From positions 64,383,199 to 64,447,198 of the forward strand of contig CM031596.1 in assembly GCA_018398815.1 (NCBI GenBank): DNA of 64,000 nucleotides, written 5' to 3'. Below, piece after piece: positions 21,406 through 33,586 of the stretch. The stretch's first letter is position 1. Each line of letters opens with the position of its first letter. The notes below the pieces were generated by a model, which saw only the letters and a program-made list of their open reading frames with translations, ran no database searches and had not been told where the DNA came from. The position numbers and the translations under genes were made by a program. Source of the DNA: Conus ventricosus (lineage: Eukaryota; Mollusca; Gastropoda; Neogastropoda; Conidae).

Positions 21406-23448
21406 AATCTCAAGAATATTCATCATCTGAGGTGAGCTGTGATGAGAATGATGACACACTTAGAGAAAAACCCACAGAAAGATTTTCCACTGAATACCAG
21501 CCAGAAACGACATACCTAGATCAGGCAATAACAGAACAAACTGGTTGCAATGTCTCAGACGAGTGTTTGAATGAGAGTGTTGCCAACAATACTTCCACTG
21601 GACAAACATCGGCAGGTGGTTCCCAAGCAACAAGTCCATGTCCATTCCCCATTCAGGATAAGCCCAGACAGACAAGAAAAAGGGTTCGAAATGAAGATGA
21701 CTGGAAAATCAGCGTACGGAAACGTCTTAGAAACAGAGGACAGTCATATGTTTCGAGGACAGGGACAACTCACAGGAACAGAGTGTTGAAATCAGGGTGT
21801 GGGGACTTGTGCAGAAACAAGTGTAAAACACAAATCACAGAGGATGAAAGGGCCCAAATTTTTCACAATTTTTGGAAAATGGGTTGTTTGACACAGCAGA
21901 GACAATACTTGTGCAACACAGTCCAGAAAAAATGAGAAAAAAAACTACAATAACAAAACCAGGTTCAAGAAGAAGTTCCACATATGAATACTTTCTGCAA
22001 ATTCAAGAAAAGAAATTGAAAGTTTGCAAGAAGATGTTTCTTGATACTCTTGATATATCTGACAGATTTGTTGCCACAGCACTGACCAAAAAGAACAGTC
22101 TAGGAACCTGTGATGCAGAAAAAAGAGGAAAGCAAAGCCAGAGGGCTAATTCAAAGGACACCGAGAAGGAAGAGATCAGACGACACATCAACAGCTTTCC
22201 TAGAGTGGAAAGTCACTATGCAAGAAAGGATTCAACAAGAGAGTATTTGGAAAGTTCCCTCAGTCTGCAAAAAATGTATGATATGTACGTTAAAAAGCGA
22301 CAGGATGAAGGCTGCAAAACTCCAGCAAGTGAAACCACGTACAGGAATGTGTTTAATCGGGATTCAACATCAGCTTTCACAAGCGGATGAAAGACCGATG
22401 TGATGTTTGTGCTGCCTATGAAAATGGATGTTTCACAGAAGCAGAAGATGAAGATTACAAAAAGCACATTCAGATGAAGGAAGAAAGTAGACAACTCAAA
22501 CATGAGGTAAAAGCTGCTGTAAAAATCAATCCATGTCTTGCAGCTGCAGTGTTTGACCTTGAAGAAGTTCTGCCTACCCCATCAAGTGTTGAGTCATGTC
22601 TCTTCTACAAGAGAAAACTGAACACGTATAACTTGACAGTGTACGACTACAGAAATGGACAAGGATACTGCAATGTATGGGCAGAAACCACAGCAATGAG
22701 GGGATCCAATGAAATTGCCTCATGTGTTTACACGTATCTAGAACGCATCAGCAAAGAGGGTGTTAAGAAAGTGACTTTATTTTCTGACAGCTGTGGAGGA
22801 CAAAACCGAAATAAGAACTTCCTTACAATGCTCTGGTACGCTCTCAGTAAGTTTGAATTTGAGGAAATAGAGCACATTTTCTTTGTGAGTGGTCATAGTC
22901 AGAATGAAGGTGACAGCATGCATTCCGTAATTGAACGGAGCAGCAGACACGTGTCTGTGTACACTCCAACCCAGTGGGCACAGACCATGAGAACAGCTAA
23001 ATGGCACGCGCCTCTGTACATTGTTGAGGAACTGGATCAATCTGACTTTTTTGACTTCAAAAAAATGGCAGGGCTTCTGAAGAATTTTCAGCTGGACACC
23101 AAGAAAGAGAAAATCAGGTGGTTGGATGTGAAAAAGTTCAAGTTGTCATCAAAGGAACCAAACCTTGTTCATGTTGGTTATGATTACTCAGCTGAGTACC
23201 ACCAGCTGAAACCTCGTGCAGAAATTGAGAAAAGTCCACACCATCCAAATCCTGCAGAAATTCCCTTGGAAAACGTTTCGAAAGTTCCACACCCTATCTC
23301 CAAGGAGAAGTACAATGATTTGATCAGTCTCTGTGAGAGAAATATCATCCAAAGGCTCATCATCAGTACTTCAAATCTTTGCCCAGTGATGCATAATCTG
23401 CCTTGTTCTGCAACGGATGCTCCAAATAGTAAAGACAAATACTGTTAA
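21406..23448 (+). pseudogene. Sola-like / DUF7869-type transposase, frame-broken continuation
   Basis: Open frames at 21406-21935, 21872-22390 and 22387-23448 read as one protein broken by one-base indels in an A-run near 21930 and at gattc near 22363. Visible: a basic region RKRVRNEDDW, CRNKC..., an HxxC-like segment RCDVCAAYENG, then the RNase H-like core with FDLEEVLPTP, VTLFSDSCGGQNRNKNF and GHSQNEGDSMHSVIERSSR. The three acidic positions fit a DDD/DDE catalytic set. With the protease domain the intact protein would be about 1000 residues. It would bind the transposon ends and cut DNA in the nucleus. Confidence 0.72.
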
Positions 23449-23669
23449 AGGGAGCTTTAGTTTCCTGCAATGTGTGTTTTTGACGCTGAGTATATTTCAA
23501 ATGGAAGTGTGTGAGATTTGTATTTTTTCAGTTTCAGTTGACTTTTGTCTCACGTGAACCATACTTTTCTATTTGAGTGAACTTGTCGTGGACAAGGAAA
23601 GACTATAATTTGTTCAAAGATTTGAACATTACAATTGTGTTTTTGACAAAGAGTTGTCCATAAGAGGCT

Positions 23670-23670
<1 letters not shown>

Positions 23671-23738
<68 letters not shown>
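23671..23738 (+). repeat. (CA)n microsatellite
   Basis: About 68 bp of pure CA in the 3' part of Sola-like element 1. Smaller CA and CT tracts follow at 24276-24300 and 24361-24383. Confidence 0.95.
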
Positions 23739-23739
<1 letters not shown>

Positions 23740-24971
23740 CCTCATGATTTTCCTTTCTCAAAGGTAAAAGGTCAACTGATGATACCTAACCATCCTTTCC
23801 CCTGTTCACTCCTCCAAGGTAGCCCTCCACCACCTTTCCATTTCGTTTGGAGGAGGGCAAGTGCATCGAGGGGAGATGAACATAGGAAAGAACCAATTTC
23901 AGCTCACACACACGCGCGCATGCTCACACAAGCAAACTGATACATACCCTTCTGGTTTCATAAGAATTAAAATCCGAGTTCTGTCTGAGAGGTCACACAC
24001 ACGCATACCCACCGTGAGGTATATAAGCAACGATGTTTTTATTTTGACTTTGTCATGGTAAAGAGTGTTTGATAGGCATGATACCTGTCAGAATAAAGAG
24101 TAATAGGCATGAGAACCCACTCTCAAGTTTGCTCTTTGTGTGTGTGTAAACCATTCTGTTTTCTTAACGGTTTCTCAGAAAGGATCAAGACTATAGTGTT
24201 GCTTTCCCATTTCAAATGCATACACACTCAGACACACACACAAAGAGTACTTTCACTCTCGCTGTCTGTCTGTCTTCTCTCTCTCTCTCTCTCTCTCTCT
24301 CATACGCACACAAACGCACACGTACGTACAGACATACACGCCATCATAACCACCCCACTCCACACACACACACACACACACACAGAACCAATACTGAGCG
24401 AATGAATGCGGTAGTCTCAATTGTTAATGATACTTTCATAATTATCAATGAAAACAGCCCGTGGTGGCACATCTTCTTAATAAACTCTGCAATGCATGTG
24501 TCGTAACTTGGAATTCTTGCGCTACTTCATCGTCATGTCCCTCTCAGCCAGAATACAAATGCCGTAAGTTGACTTACCTCAGTTGGTTTTTGTGCCAATT
24601 TCTCAGTACACTGACTGTAAGTCGAGTTACGGCAGTATCATTTCCGACTTTAGAGTAAAATTTCTTCATTCAATAAAAATTACAGCTTAAATGTCATTTT
24701 TGCTCAAAAACTGTATGATAGGGTGGTGCATTGGTTCATAAAGATGCTCTGTACGAAATCCGACATATTTTGGTAAATATTTAGTGAAATAATCAGTTTT
24801 TATCGTCTCCTGTAAAATTCGTTTTTAGACTTACGATACTTGTATTTCCGGGCGGCGATTTGATACACATGAATGGCTGGGCTGTAACATCTGAAGATGG
24901 AAGATGGAAATTTGTCACATGGCTTGATAAATTGATCTTTTTCTCAATTTTGCTGCCATTTTACATTGCAG

Positions 24972-25136
24972 CGCACATCCATCAGCTCCAATGGACCACC
25001 CATGACAGGCTATGTTGATGGTGTACGAATGGAAGAGATAGTGGAGGGGACAGTCGGAGCCCTGCACATCCTGGCTCGAGAGGCTCACAACCGTGCTGTC
25101 ATCCGTGGCCTTAACTGCATTCCACTCTTTGTGCAG
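24972..25136 (+). CDS. CTNNB1: beta-catenin exon (armadillo repeats)
   Basis: 165 nt, phase 0 at both ends (55 codons). It begins RTSI and contains [20 protein letters not shown] and [16 protein letters not shown]. The stretch after RTS (a short loop inside the armadillo domain) is diverged from vertebrates, while the flanking helices are nearly invariant. The acceptor is ttacattgcag and the donor is GTGCAG|GTAATG. Confidence 0.95.
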
Positions 25137-26751
25137 GTAATGTTGGACAGACTTGTTACATGGGATGTATATGGTAATAGGCCGGCTCTTGAAAATATTG
25201 CATTCAAGCTCACACAAGGACAGTAGGGGGTGCCTGTTTTTCTAAGGCATGGAATCACTTATCAGGAATGTAATGAAAGCCGTAACTTGCACTCGGGGCA
25301 AGAGCAGCACTTTATAAACGGCTGCAGAGAAACAAAGTTCAGCATGATATTGCGGGTATAGTATAAACATCATAATAGCCAGAGACTTTGCTCCACAAAA
25401 GTACCATTTTAAATTATCATTTATGACATCAACATCTAGATGTATTGTGCCAAGTGACTGGCTGAGTCAGAGGGCATTGTCCAGTCAGAATGAAACACAC
25501 TAGTTGTGTAGTTTTTGCCACTTGATGCTGAAAGTTCAGACAACAGTAAATTATTGCTGATGGATTTAATGGACAGGTTTTTCACCAGGTGGCAAGTGAA
25601 AACATTGTTTAGAGGACAGTTAGAGAAAAAAATAATGTTCTAAGGTGCAGGCTGGATTTCTGTAAACAGCAGTATGGTAGTAGGAGTTTGTTTGAGGTGC
25701 AACCACATATTCCTCTTATCTGTGAATGATTTCTCTCACTTTTTATGATACATCCTTTTAAGTTTCTTCAGTGGTTGGCTGGTCCAATGAAGTTCTGTCT
25801 GTGGCATTGAATAGAATAGACTAGATTGTGTAGTATTATTAAGATATTATTAAGATATGTTACCGAAAATGAGTAATGTAATGTATTTGTCAGATTGAAG
25901 CCTGTGGTTGGCGTTGATAAACCTTTTCAATCATTGCACAGACACTGGCAGAGTAACCTTTCCAATCTAGCATGTTCTGTCTGTTGAGTTGGAGGATTGA
26001 GGTGTCTTTACTCAAACTATTACTCCAGATTGGCATATCGAAAGAGACGCAATTCCACAAAACATGTTAGATTTTGATTGTTGTTGAACATACCAAAATG
26101 ACGTGAAAAAGACTTTTTTTACGCCAGCACAGACCAATTTATTACACAGCCATTGGATCATTGATGGTGGTTACAAACTTCCACACGCCACAGGGCTAGA
26201 AGTAGTAGTGTCTTCACCTCCCTTTACCAGATCAAACTTCCACAGCAGTTTCTCTGTCATAATATTTTAGAGGACATTCCACAGTAAACCAGTTCTAGAA
26301 GGGACAGGTTTACTTCAAGGACAGAGTTCACAATATTTAAATTTCTCACGGTCTCAAGTTGGTGTATAAGGGAGTGAAATTTGACAGTTGTAATGAAATT
26401 ACCAGTGAGGTTTAAGAGGAGTTTCACCTTACAGGAAGAGGCCGATCATGGGCCACAATGAATAGGTTCACACAGTAAAGCACCAGTAACATTATACTTC
26501 TGAATGATTGTAATCCCTTATGATAAAGTGGCCATTTGATGCAGCCAGGCTGATAGATTTTCTCACAGTCACGCTGGATCTCTTGTGTCTTTGTACAAGT
26601 TAGTGAAATTCCACCTCAAACCTGACAGGTAAATTCGTTATGATTATAGAATTAAGAGATTCAAATTGATGGTATTTCCTTGATGGTAGTTCCATGATTC
26701 TTTAGTTGCATAACACTGGATTTCATACTTTTTTTTTGTTGTTTTTTGTAG
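25137..26751 (+). other. beta-catenin intron, nothing recognised
   Basis: AT-rich intron with no coding potential, no clear repeat and no terminal inverted repeats that I could pair. Confidence 0.4.
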
Positions 26752-26919
<168 letters not shown>

Positions 26920-27318
26920 TAATCTTTAAACTATGCAGAAAGCTTTCTTTTATCGGTTTATTTCCAGTCGTCAAACAGAAACAGAACTCTAAAGTATTCT
27001 TATGTACGCAAGAAAAATGTTAAAGTGTAAAAGCAACAGTAAGGGATAGGAATTGGCTTCAAAGGAAAGGTGTTAACCCAGTTGTTTTGAACTGAAAACT
27101 GGATAAAGTATGTATGCAGAGTTTAAGGTCTTCCAGATTTACCTGTAAATCCGGATTTGACCCTCCCCTGCCACTTTCTTTCTCCCATCCTCCTTTCCCA
27201 TTCCCCCTCCTCTCACCCCCACCCCCACCCCCTCCCGAAGTAAAATGTGTCTATAGCTTGGCAAGATTTGATTTTGTGTTCCTTCCACTTCAGTGAGATT
27301 TTGTTGGGGTGATGTCCA

Positions 27319-27773
27319 GTTCCTAAATATATAGGGAAAGAGATGTATTGTCTTGGGTTCATCTCCTTGTACACTTTATTTTGTGATGCATATTAGTTCC
27401 TAGATATATAGGGAAAGAGATGTATTGTCTTGGGTTCATCTCCTTGTACACTTTATTTTGTGATGCATATTAGTTCCTAGATATATAGGGAAAGAGATGT
27501 ATTGTCTTTGGTTCATCTTGTACACTTTATTTTGTGATGCATATTAGTTCCTAGATATATAGGGAAAGAGATGTATTGTCTTGGGTTCATCTTCTTGTAT
27601 ACTTTATTTTGTGATGCATATTAGTTCCTAGATATATAGGGAAAGAGATGTATTGTCTTGGGTTCATCTCCTTGTACACTTTATTTTGTGATGCATATTA
27701 GTTCCTAGATATATTGGCAAAGAGATGTATTGTCTTTGGTTCTTCTTCGTGTATACTTTATTTTGTGATGCAT
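27319..27773 (+). repeat. ~77-bp minisatellite, six copies
   Basis: Tandem copies of a unit starting TTAGTTCCTAGATATATAGG and ending ttattttgtgatgcata, period 74-78 bp, with high identity. Located in a beta-catenin intron. Confidence 0.92.
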
Positions 27774-28307
27774 GTTTAGAAACAAGTAAGTAGTCTGGAA
27801 AAAGAAATTATAGGTGAATATAACTATCACCAAGTTAATCTTGGATGTGATTTTTTTTGTTTAGAAAATAGTTACTAATACTAAACAAAGGAACACTCAA
27901 ATTACCAAAACAAAACCAAAACAACATGTTTTGATCTATTTGGTCTTCCTAGGCAGAACAAGGAACATTTGGAAAAAAAAAAGGAAACAAAGGATCAACA
28001 TACAGTTACTTTTCTTTTCTATTGGGGTGTGGTTTATGGCTTGGGTGAAAAACTAAAACTATGGAATGTAGAACTAAAGATATGGTGGAGGGGAGAAGAT
28101 ACAGATATTAGTACAACTACTACTACTATTATGATGATCATAATAAGTATGATATTAATAATTGTAATCATATTCTTTATATTATGATGATAATAATAAT
28201 TATAACATTAATGATTGTAATCAGATAATAATAATTATAATATTAATGATTGTAATCATGTTCTTTTTGTTACTTGGCATTTCCATGTGGTCGATCTTGT
28301 GTTTCAG

Positions 28308-28429
28308 CTACCTATGCAGCAGCAGTCCTCTTTCGTATGTCTGAAGATAAACCTCAAGACTACAAAAAACGGCTTTCTATGGAACTAACCAGTTCACTGT
28401 ACAGAGGGGACAACATGAATTGGTCAGAG
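28308..28429 (+). CDS. CTNNB1: beta-catenin exon (end of armadillo domain, helix C)
   Basis: 122 nt, phase 1 in (G from the previous exon plus CT makes Ala) and phase 0 out. It encodes [20 protein letters not shown], then [20 protein letters not shown]. This is the last armadillo repeat plus the start of the C-terminal transactivation region. The acceptor is tgtgtttcag and the donor is GAG|GTAGGA. Confidence 0.95.
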
Positions 28430-28586
28430 GTAGGAAACACTTCAAAAGATGAATAAGTTAAATAGAATTTTCCAACTACAGTTATTTTTTTTACCTGTCC
28501 AAACAAATATCATATTCTTACTTGGGGTGAATTCACACCCTGCTGATGAGGATCTCTCAAACTTTGATGGGAGGGAGGGAGCTAAT

Positions 28587-28854
28587 CCAAACCTCTTGTC
28601 ACATGGGACTTGCAGCAGTCTGCCTTTGCAAAGTCACCCATTTTAGGCCATGAACTGTATTTCTTATCTTTCCTTGACAGTGCTGGAAGGTGGGAGGATG
28701 TCCTTGTATTGAAAAACAAACCAAACCTCTTGTCACATGGGACTTGCAGCAGTCTGCCTTTGCAAAGTCACCCATTTTAGGCCATGAACTGTATTTCTTA
28801 TCTTTCCTTGACAGTGCTGGAAGGTGGGAGGATGTCCTTGTATTGAAAAACAAA
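28587..28854 (+). repeat. 134-bp tandem duplication
   Basis: Two nearly identical copies (28587-28720 and 28721-28854) starting CCAAACCTCTTGTCACATGG. The open frame 28690-29148 arises across this duplication and has no recognisable domain. Similar shorter motifs (cctgtccaaacaaa and aaggatggtgg) recur near 28490, 28890 and 29360, suggesting an older ~450-bp repeat. Confidence 0.85.
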
Positions 28855-30299
28855 ACTACTCGCATTAAGAAAATTCTTTTTTCTCATTCTTGTCCAAACA
28901 AAAGCAAAAAGGATGGTGGGAAGATGAACATGCTCATTATATCTGAAGGGAGACAGATACCACACCAAGCTGAACATACAGAAATTCCTGGATGTGCAGT
29001 AGTATTAGCATTAATTGAAGATAAACGTGTGCCAAGAAAAGGAATTTTCCTGCAAAAAGTAGTTCTTAAATATTCTTTCATGTCCACACCTGCGCCGTGC
29101 TCCTACTTGACATCAAACTGCCCTCCTGTAAGGATGCCCACAGTTTAGAAAAGGGAAAGAGGGGAGCTAATACAAGCCTTCTTGCATGTGACCTGTGTGT
29201 GATCTCTTTTGTAAAATCAGCCGTATCTGGTTTGGAATAGTTAACTTCAGTTTTCCGTACCTTCACTGGCATGAAGCAGGGAGGGTGGAGGGTATTCTAG
29301 TATTTGGACAGATTAGAATATCTGAAAACTGTTAATTGGAAACTTCCTTTTATACTTACCTGTCCATACAAGTGTCAGATTACTGAAAAAGGATGGTTGG
29401 CAGATGAGGAGGCAGTTACTATACAGAACTTCACACCGGTGCCCAAACTTCACATTGGCCTGATATGGAGGTAATCATGCTGAAAGGAATGATGATCTCC
29501 CTTGAACAGGTATAGTAGTACAATGGATATGTCCCTGCTCTTCCTCACTAATACATAAGTTAGAAATGGACATGAGTTGGTCACAGCCAATGGCAAGTGG
29601 AGCAAGACCAGTAAGCAGATAAGTGGTACAGGTTAGGCAGAGAATTAGAAATCACATCTTTTTAATTTATAAAAAAAAGAAAAAACAGCAACGCAACCCA
29701 CATGTATATATGTAAGATTGGGAAAGAAAAGAGGATGAGACCCTGAAGTATGAACAAAGGGAGCAAAAGCGTTTGCTGAAGGCCACTCAGACACTGACAC
29801 AGTGATGTGACCTTACAGCCATGCTGTATTATTTAGTAGGTGAATGGATGATTTGAGGAATCATCATCCTAGATATCATTTATAATTTTGCATTATTTAA
29901 TAGATGATAAGTAAAAGAATCATTATCTTACATATCCTTTAATTTTACAAAGTAGTGGCTGAATGATAATGTAACCTGCCAGATAGAAGAAATACATGTA
30001 CGAGTTACAAGTTACATAAAACTTACATTTTGTGTGTGGGTGCTGATTTCTTAACCCTTGTTGTCATGTCATTACATCATGGAAACAGGTGATAGTCCTG
30101 ACGTGTTGCATCTGAGGGTCCCCTTATTGATATGTCTATAAAGTGACAAACACAAATGTGAAACTAAAGGTCATCCACACATTAATTTGCATTAATGACT
30201 GAATAGCCTGAACCATTGGTATTAAGCTGCATTTTAGTGAGATTTCTGGCTTGTAGCTTTGTTGTATGTACTTTTGTTGTAGAGTGTAGTGTATAATGA
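28855..30299 (+). other. beta-catenin intron, nothing coding recognised
   Basis: AT-rich intron with the old diverged repeat noted above; no other feature supported. Confidence 0.35.
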
Positions 30300-30650
30300 A
30301 CATCTTGTAGATTGTTGGTACTTATATAATGTCAGACATAAACATTTTACAAGAGACTCCTCGCCAGATCTTATTTTTTGGTTCCTGAAAGAGATAAACA
30401 TTTTTCATCTGATCTAAGATTTTACAGAAGAAAGCAGTGAGGAGCGTTTTGGGAAAACATGTTTTTTGTGTGGGATGAGTGTGTGTGTGTTTAAACTACT
30501 ACATAGACTAGATTTACTTCAGCTAGGTGAGAGAGAGGTGGTGTGTGTGTGTTTAACAACTAGATAGAGAATTACTTTGACTAGGTAGTGGCCGTGGTAT
30601 GACCCTTTGCCAGCTATAATCAACACGAGTTGAATTTTGTCAGTAGATTT
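30300..30650 (+). mobile_element. non-LTR retrotransposon 3'-end fragment
   Basis: Matches the tail of the LINE family in this window: tcagacataaacattttaca, gatctaagattttacagaag, then a GT-rich linker and the terminal segment gaccctttgccagctataa. No coding part remains. The flank to about 30780 is also shared with the copy at 31380. Confidence 0.65.
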
Positions 30651-31159
30651 TAGAGCAATTTCAGTCGGGTCTGAATGTTTTTCCGCTTCTTTCACTCACT
30701 TAGTCTTACCTGTGTTTCGTGTGCACATCTAAATATTGCGGCTTTTGTCCATTATTATTATTCAGTATATCTGCCTAATATAAAAAATACAATCACTGTG
30801 TTTAGAGTCCACTTCGATATTTTGATGTTTTCAACAAGTGATTTCCCAAGAGAAAAGAAACTTATGCATGCCATCTTTTCTTATCTTGATTACCTGTGTC
30901 TAAAACATGGTATTTTAATACACACACCGACTTTCAGAGAAAAAGATAGCGACCTGTTTCTAGTTGTTATGGTCCATCATTGAGCAGATTGAAAATAACA
31001 TGATGCTTGACAATGAAGGGACAGTCATTTGATTTGGCATTCTAGAGAAGCAAATTTGATTGCCAACAAATGGTAGTTATGTTCAAATTTAATTTAAACA
31101 AACTTCTTATTTTTCAAGCCTTCTGTCAGTTTATTCAGCTGACAGTGCACTTGTTATTT

Positions 31160-31380
31160 GCTTAGTTGTTTTGTTTCTCCAGTGTAAGAACAGATACACA
31201 AGTGAAACAAATTGGAATGTAGCAAAGTGCATGCTGGGGTGAAACCTGGACACACCCTGTACATATAGTTTTCAGTCTTTTTGATAGACTGGGACAGTAA
31301 GGCATGCCACAGAAAAACCATGGCTTTACAGGGACCCATGTCTTCAGTCTTGGCGTGTGGTTAGTAAGGAGGCCAGACAT
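31160..31380 (+). repeat. ~220-bp direct repeat, copy 1
   Basis: More than 90 percent identical by eye to 32382-32597 (for example GTAGCAAAGTGCATGCTGGG and gccacagaaaaaccatggct). Both copies end at aaggaggccagacat. No terminal inverted repeats were seen. It could be a SINE-like or segmentally duplicated unit. Confidence 0.8.
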
Positions 31381-31720
31381 ATGATGTCAGGCATAAACAT
31401 TTTACAGCAGACCCCTTGAAAACCCTAGAGATCTCCAACCTAAATTGATTTATTAGTTCCTGAACAAGGTAAACATTTTTTATTTGATCAAAGATTTTAC
31501 AGAAGAAAGCAGTAAGGCATGTTTTGGGAAAATCTGTTTTAAAGATTGTGTGTGTGTGTAACTACTATACAGAGAATTACATCAACTAGATGGGAGAGGA
31601 GTGTGTGTGTGTGTGAAAACGGCTGTATAGAGAATTACTTTGACAAGATGACAGCCCTGGTATGATCCTTTGCGGCCGGTTGAGCTATAGGCAGCATGAA
31701 TTGAATTTTGCCAGTCGATA
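31380..31720 (+). mobile_element. non-LTR retrotransposon 3'-end fragment
   Basis: Second short tail copy: caggcataaacattttacag, gatcaaagattttacagaag, then gatgacagccctggtatgat and cctttgcggccggttgagct. The end matches the 3' terminus seen on the - strand near 62540. The shared flanks with the copy at 30300 indicate that the pair arose partly by segmental duplication. Confidence 0.65.
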
Positions 31721-32381
31721 TCCGGTGCAACTTCAGTCTGGTTTGAATGTTTTTCTACATGTTTCATTCACCTGGTCTTATCTGTGTTTTGTATGCACAT
31801 CTGAATTATACAGCATTTGTCCAGTATTATAATTTTATATAATTTTTTTAATGCACAAAATGATCTTTTGAAATATGCTTCCGATTTCTGTCGACCCTTT
31901 GAAATTTAAATAGAACAATCATTTGAGCCAGTCCCTCCAAATTCTCTGGTGCATGTTACCTTGGCAGATAAAAGTTTGCTGCACAAAGCCGCAAGGGTTT
32001 TCTCAGTGACAGTGAAATCAAAGTAGATGCTGTTTATTCTATGGCAGAAAGGACAGCCTTGTGCTCAGTGCAAGCAACTTGCACAAGGCAAGCTAAAGAA
32101 TAGAATGCACAAACCAAGCAAATTGTTAAACTTGCAGACGTGAAAGTGCTACATTGAATGACTAAAAAATAAACTCGCTGATGAATTATGACCGTTCAGA
32201 ATTTTATTCCTGGAGTAAAGTGAGCCAGCAGGAGCCACGAGGCCCTAACTTGCACCAGTTTTACATGAAAAGCACACTACTCAAACAGGGAGTTTAACCA
32301 AGTTCCCAATTACACAACACTGATAGTACATTCTCCAGTAACTAGTGTTAGGCAAATGACTTTTTTTTAAAATATAAGTAC

Positions 32382-32597
32382 TTGGTTGTTTTGTTTCTCT
32401 AGTGTATCAAGTGGCACAAATGAAACAAATTGGAATGTAGCAAAGTGCATGCTAGGGTGAAACCTGGACACACCCTGTACATATAGTTTTCAGTCTTTTT
32501 GATAGACTGGGACAGTAAGGCATGCCACAGTAAAACCATGGCTTTACAGGGACCCATGTCTTCAGTCTTGGCGTGTGGTTAGTAAGGAGGCCAGACA
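32382..32597 (+). repeat. ~220-bp direct repeat, copy 2
   Basis: Second copy of the repeat at 31160-31380, same orientation, about 1.2 kb apart. Confidence 0.8.
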
Positions 32598-33441
32598 TTC
32601 ACATCACTGAAAATAAGAATCCAGTTTTTATGTTGCCATGCTTCAGTTTTTAGAACCATGCCATTTTTTTTTTTGTATTTTAACAATTGAAATAGCTTTT
32701 TCACATGCTGTCATATTCAGATCCACACATACGCATGCATATACCTTTAAACAGTTCTCTCACCAAGAGGTTTCGGAGAATGTTTGAAAGTTTTCGTTTG
32801 TCCATTTGACAGCTTGCTCATTTAGGAAAGCAGTATGTGTTTTGTTTGTATGTTGAACCTTTTTAGGGATGTTTATGGTAGTGACAAATCCATTACTCAG
32901 TTCGAAAGATCTTAAACAATCACATACCTTTAAGTTCTTATTGTGTAGATATTTGAAGCTAACAACCTAAACTTGAAGAATTATTAAGAAGAAAAATAAT
33001 TGCTAAATTATGAAAAAGTATTGTAAAGTCTCAGAAGATTAATCTTACTTATTTATGTCTTTAATTAATAACCAAATTTTCACCCATGTTGGTTGGTTGC
33101 TTGATCTGTTTGCAGGATTATGCAAAAACTACTTAAACAGTTTCCACAAACTACATCAAAACATTGTATGTGGGGTTCAGGGACCGACCCAGTGAAAGTT
33201 GTTATGGATCCAGTAATGTTCTTTCTTTTTAGTATATTTTCAATGTGCTTCACAAGAAAAATGTAATCAAGTTCATACAAATAAGACATAAACCAATGAT
33301 GTAAAATAGTTCATATCATTTTAAAATAGCACCCTTTGTTGTAGTCCATGCCTCTATGGACATTTGTTTGTAAACATTTGTTTTAATCCTTGATGGAAGT
33401 CTGCACTTTCTCAAGTACCCATCGATAATTTCTTTCTGTAG

Positions 33442-33586
33442 CCTCCAGGGTTTGACGATGTGGGGTTGATGCCAACGGAAGAGTCCACTGACCAGATGTA
33501 TTCCCAGCAAGGCCAACCCCACCATGGCAGTCACGGGAGCATGTTCAGCGGAGCTCATCCTGACATGCAAGGTCGTCCTCCTGCTG
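33442..33586 (+). CDS. CTNNB1: beta-catenin exon (C-terminal transactivation region)
   Basis: 145 nt, phase 0 in and phase 1 out. The translation PPGFDDVGLMPTEE is followed by Gln/His/Gly-rich sequence, as in the low-complexity C-terminal transactivation region of invertebrate beta-catenins. The acceptor is ctttctgtag and the donor is GCTG|GTAAAA. It joins in frame to both neighbours, so no missing exon is required between 28429 and 33442, although a small phase-0 exon there cannot be excluded by eye. Confidence 0.9.

Larger units (their letters stand above)
18868..24857 (+). mobile_element. complete Sola-like DNA transposon 1 carrying a C76-type protease plus transposase
   Basis: 5990 bp. 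The ends are inverted repeats of about 30 bp that start CGCCGCCCGGAAATACAA on both sides (27 of 30 matching). The flanks are exact 4-bp duplications ATTT (18864-18867 and 24858-24861). A 4-bp AT-rich TSD fits the Sola superfamily. The core of the end repeat (GGAAATACAACTGTCGTAA type) recurs inside both ends. The interior holds a small inserted repeat element, a ~3 kb broken ORF (20422-23448) and CA microsatellites. It sits in the large beta-catenin intron. Confidence 0.8.

Noticed and set aside
28690..29148. 152-codon open frame in a beta-catenin intron
   Set aside because: Created across a 134-bp tandem duplication; no recognisable domain and no splice context.
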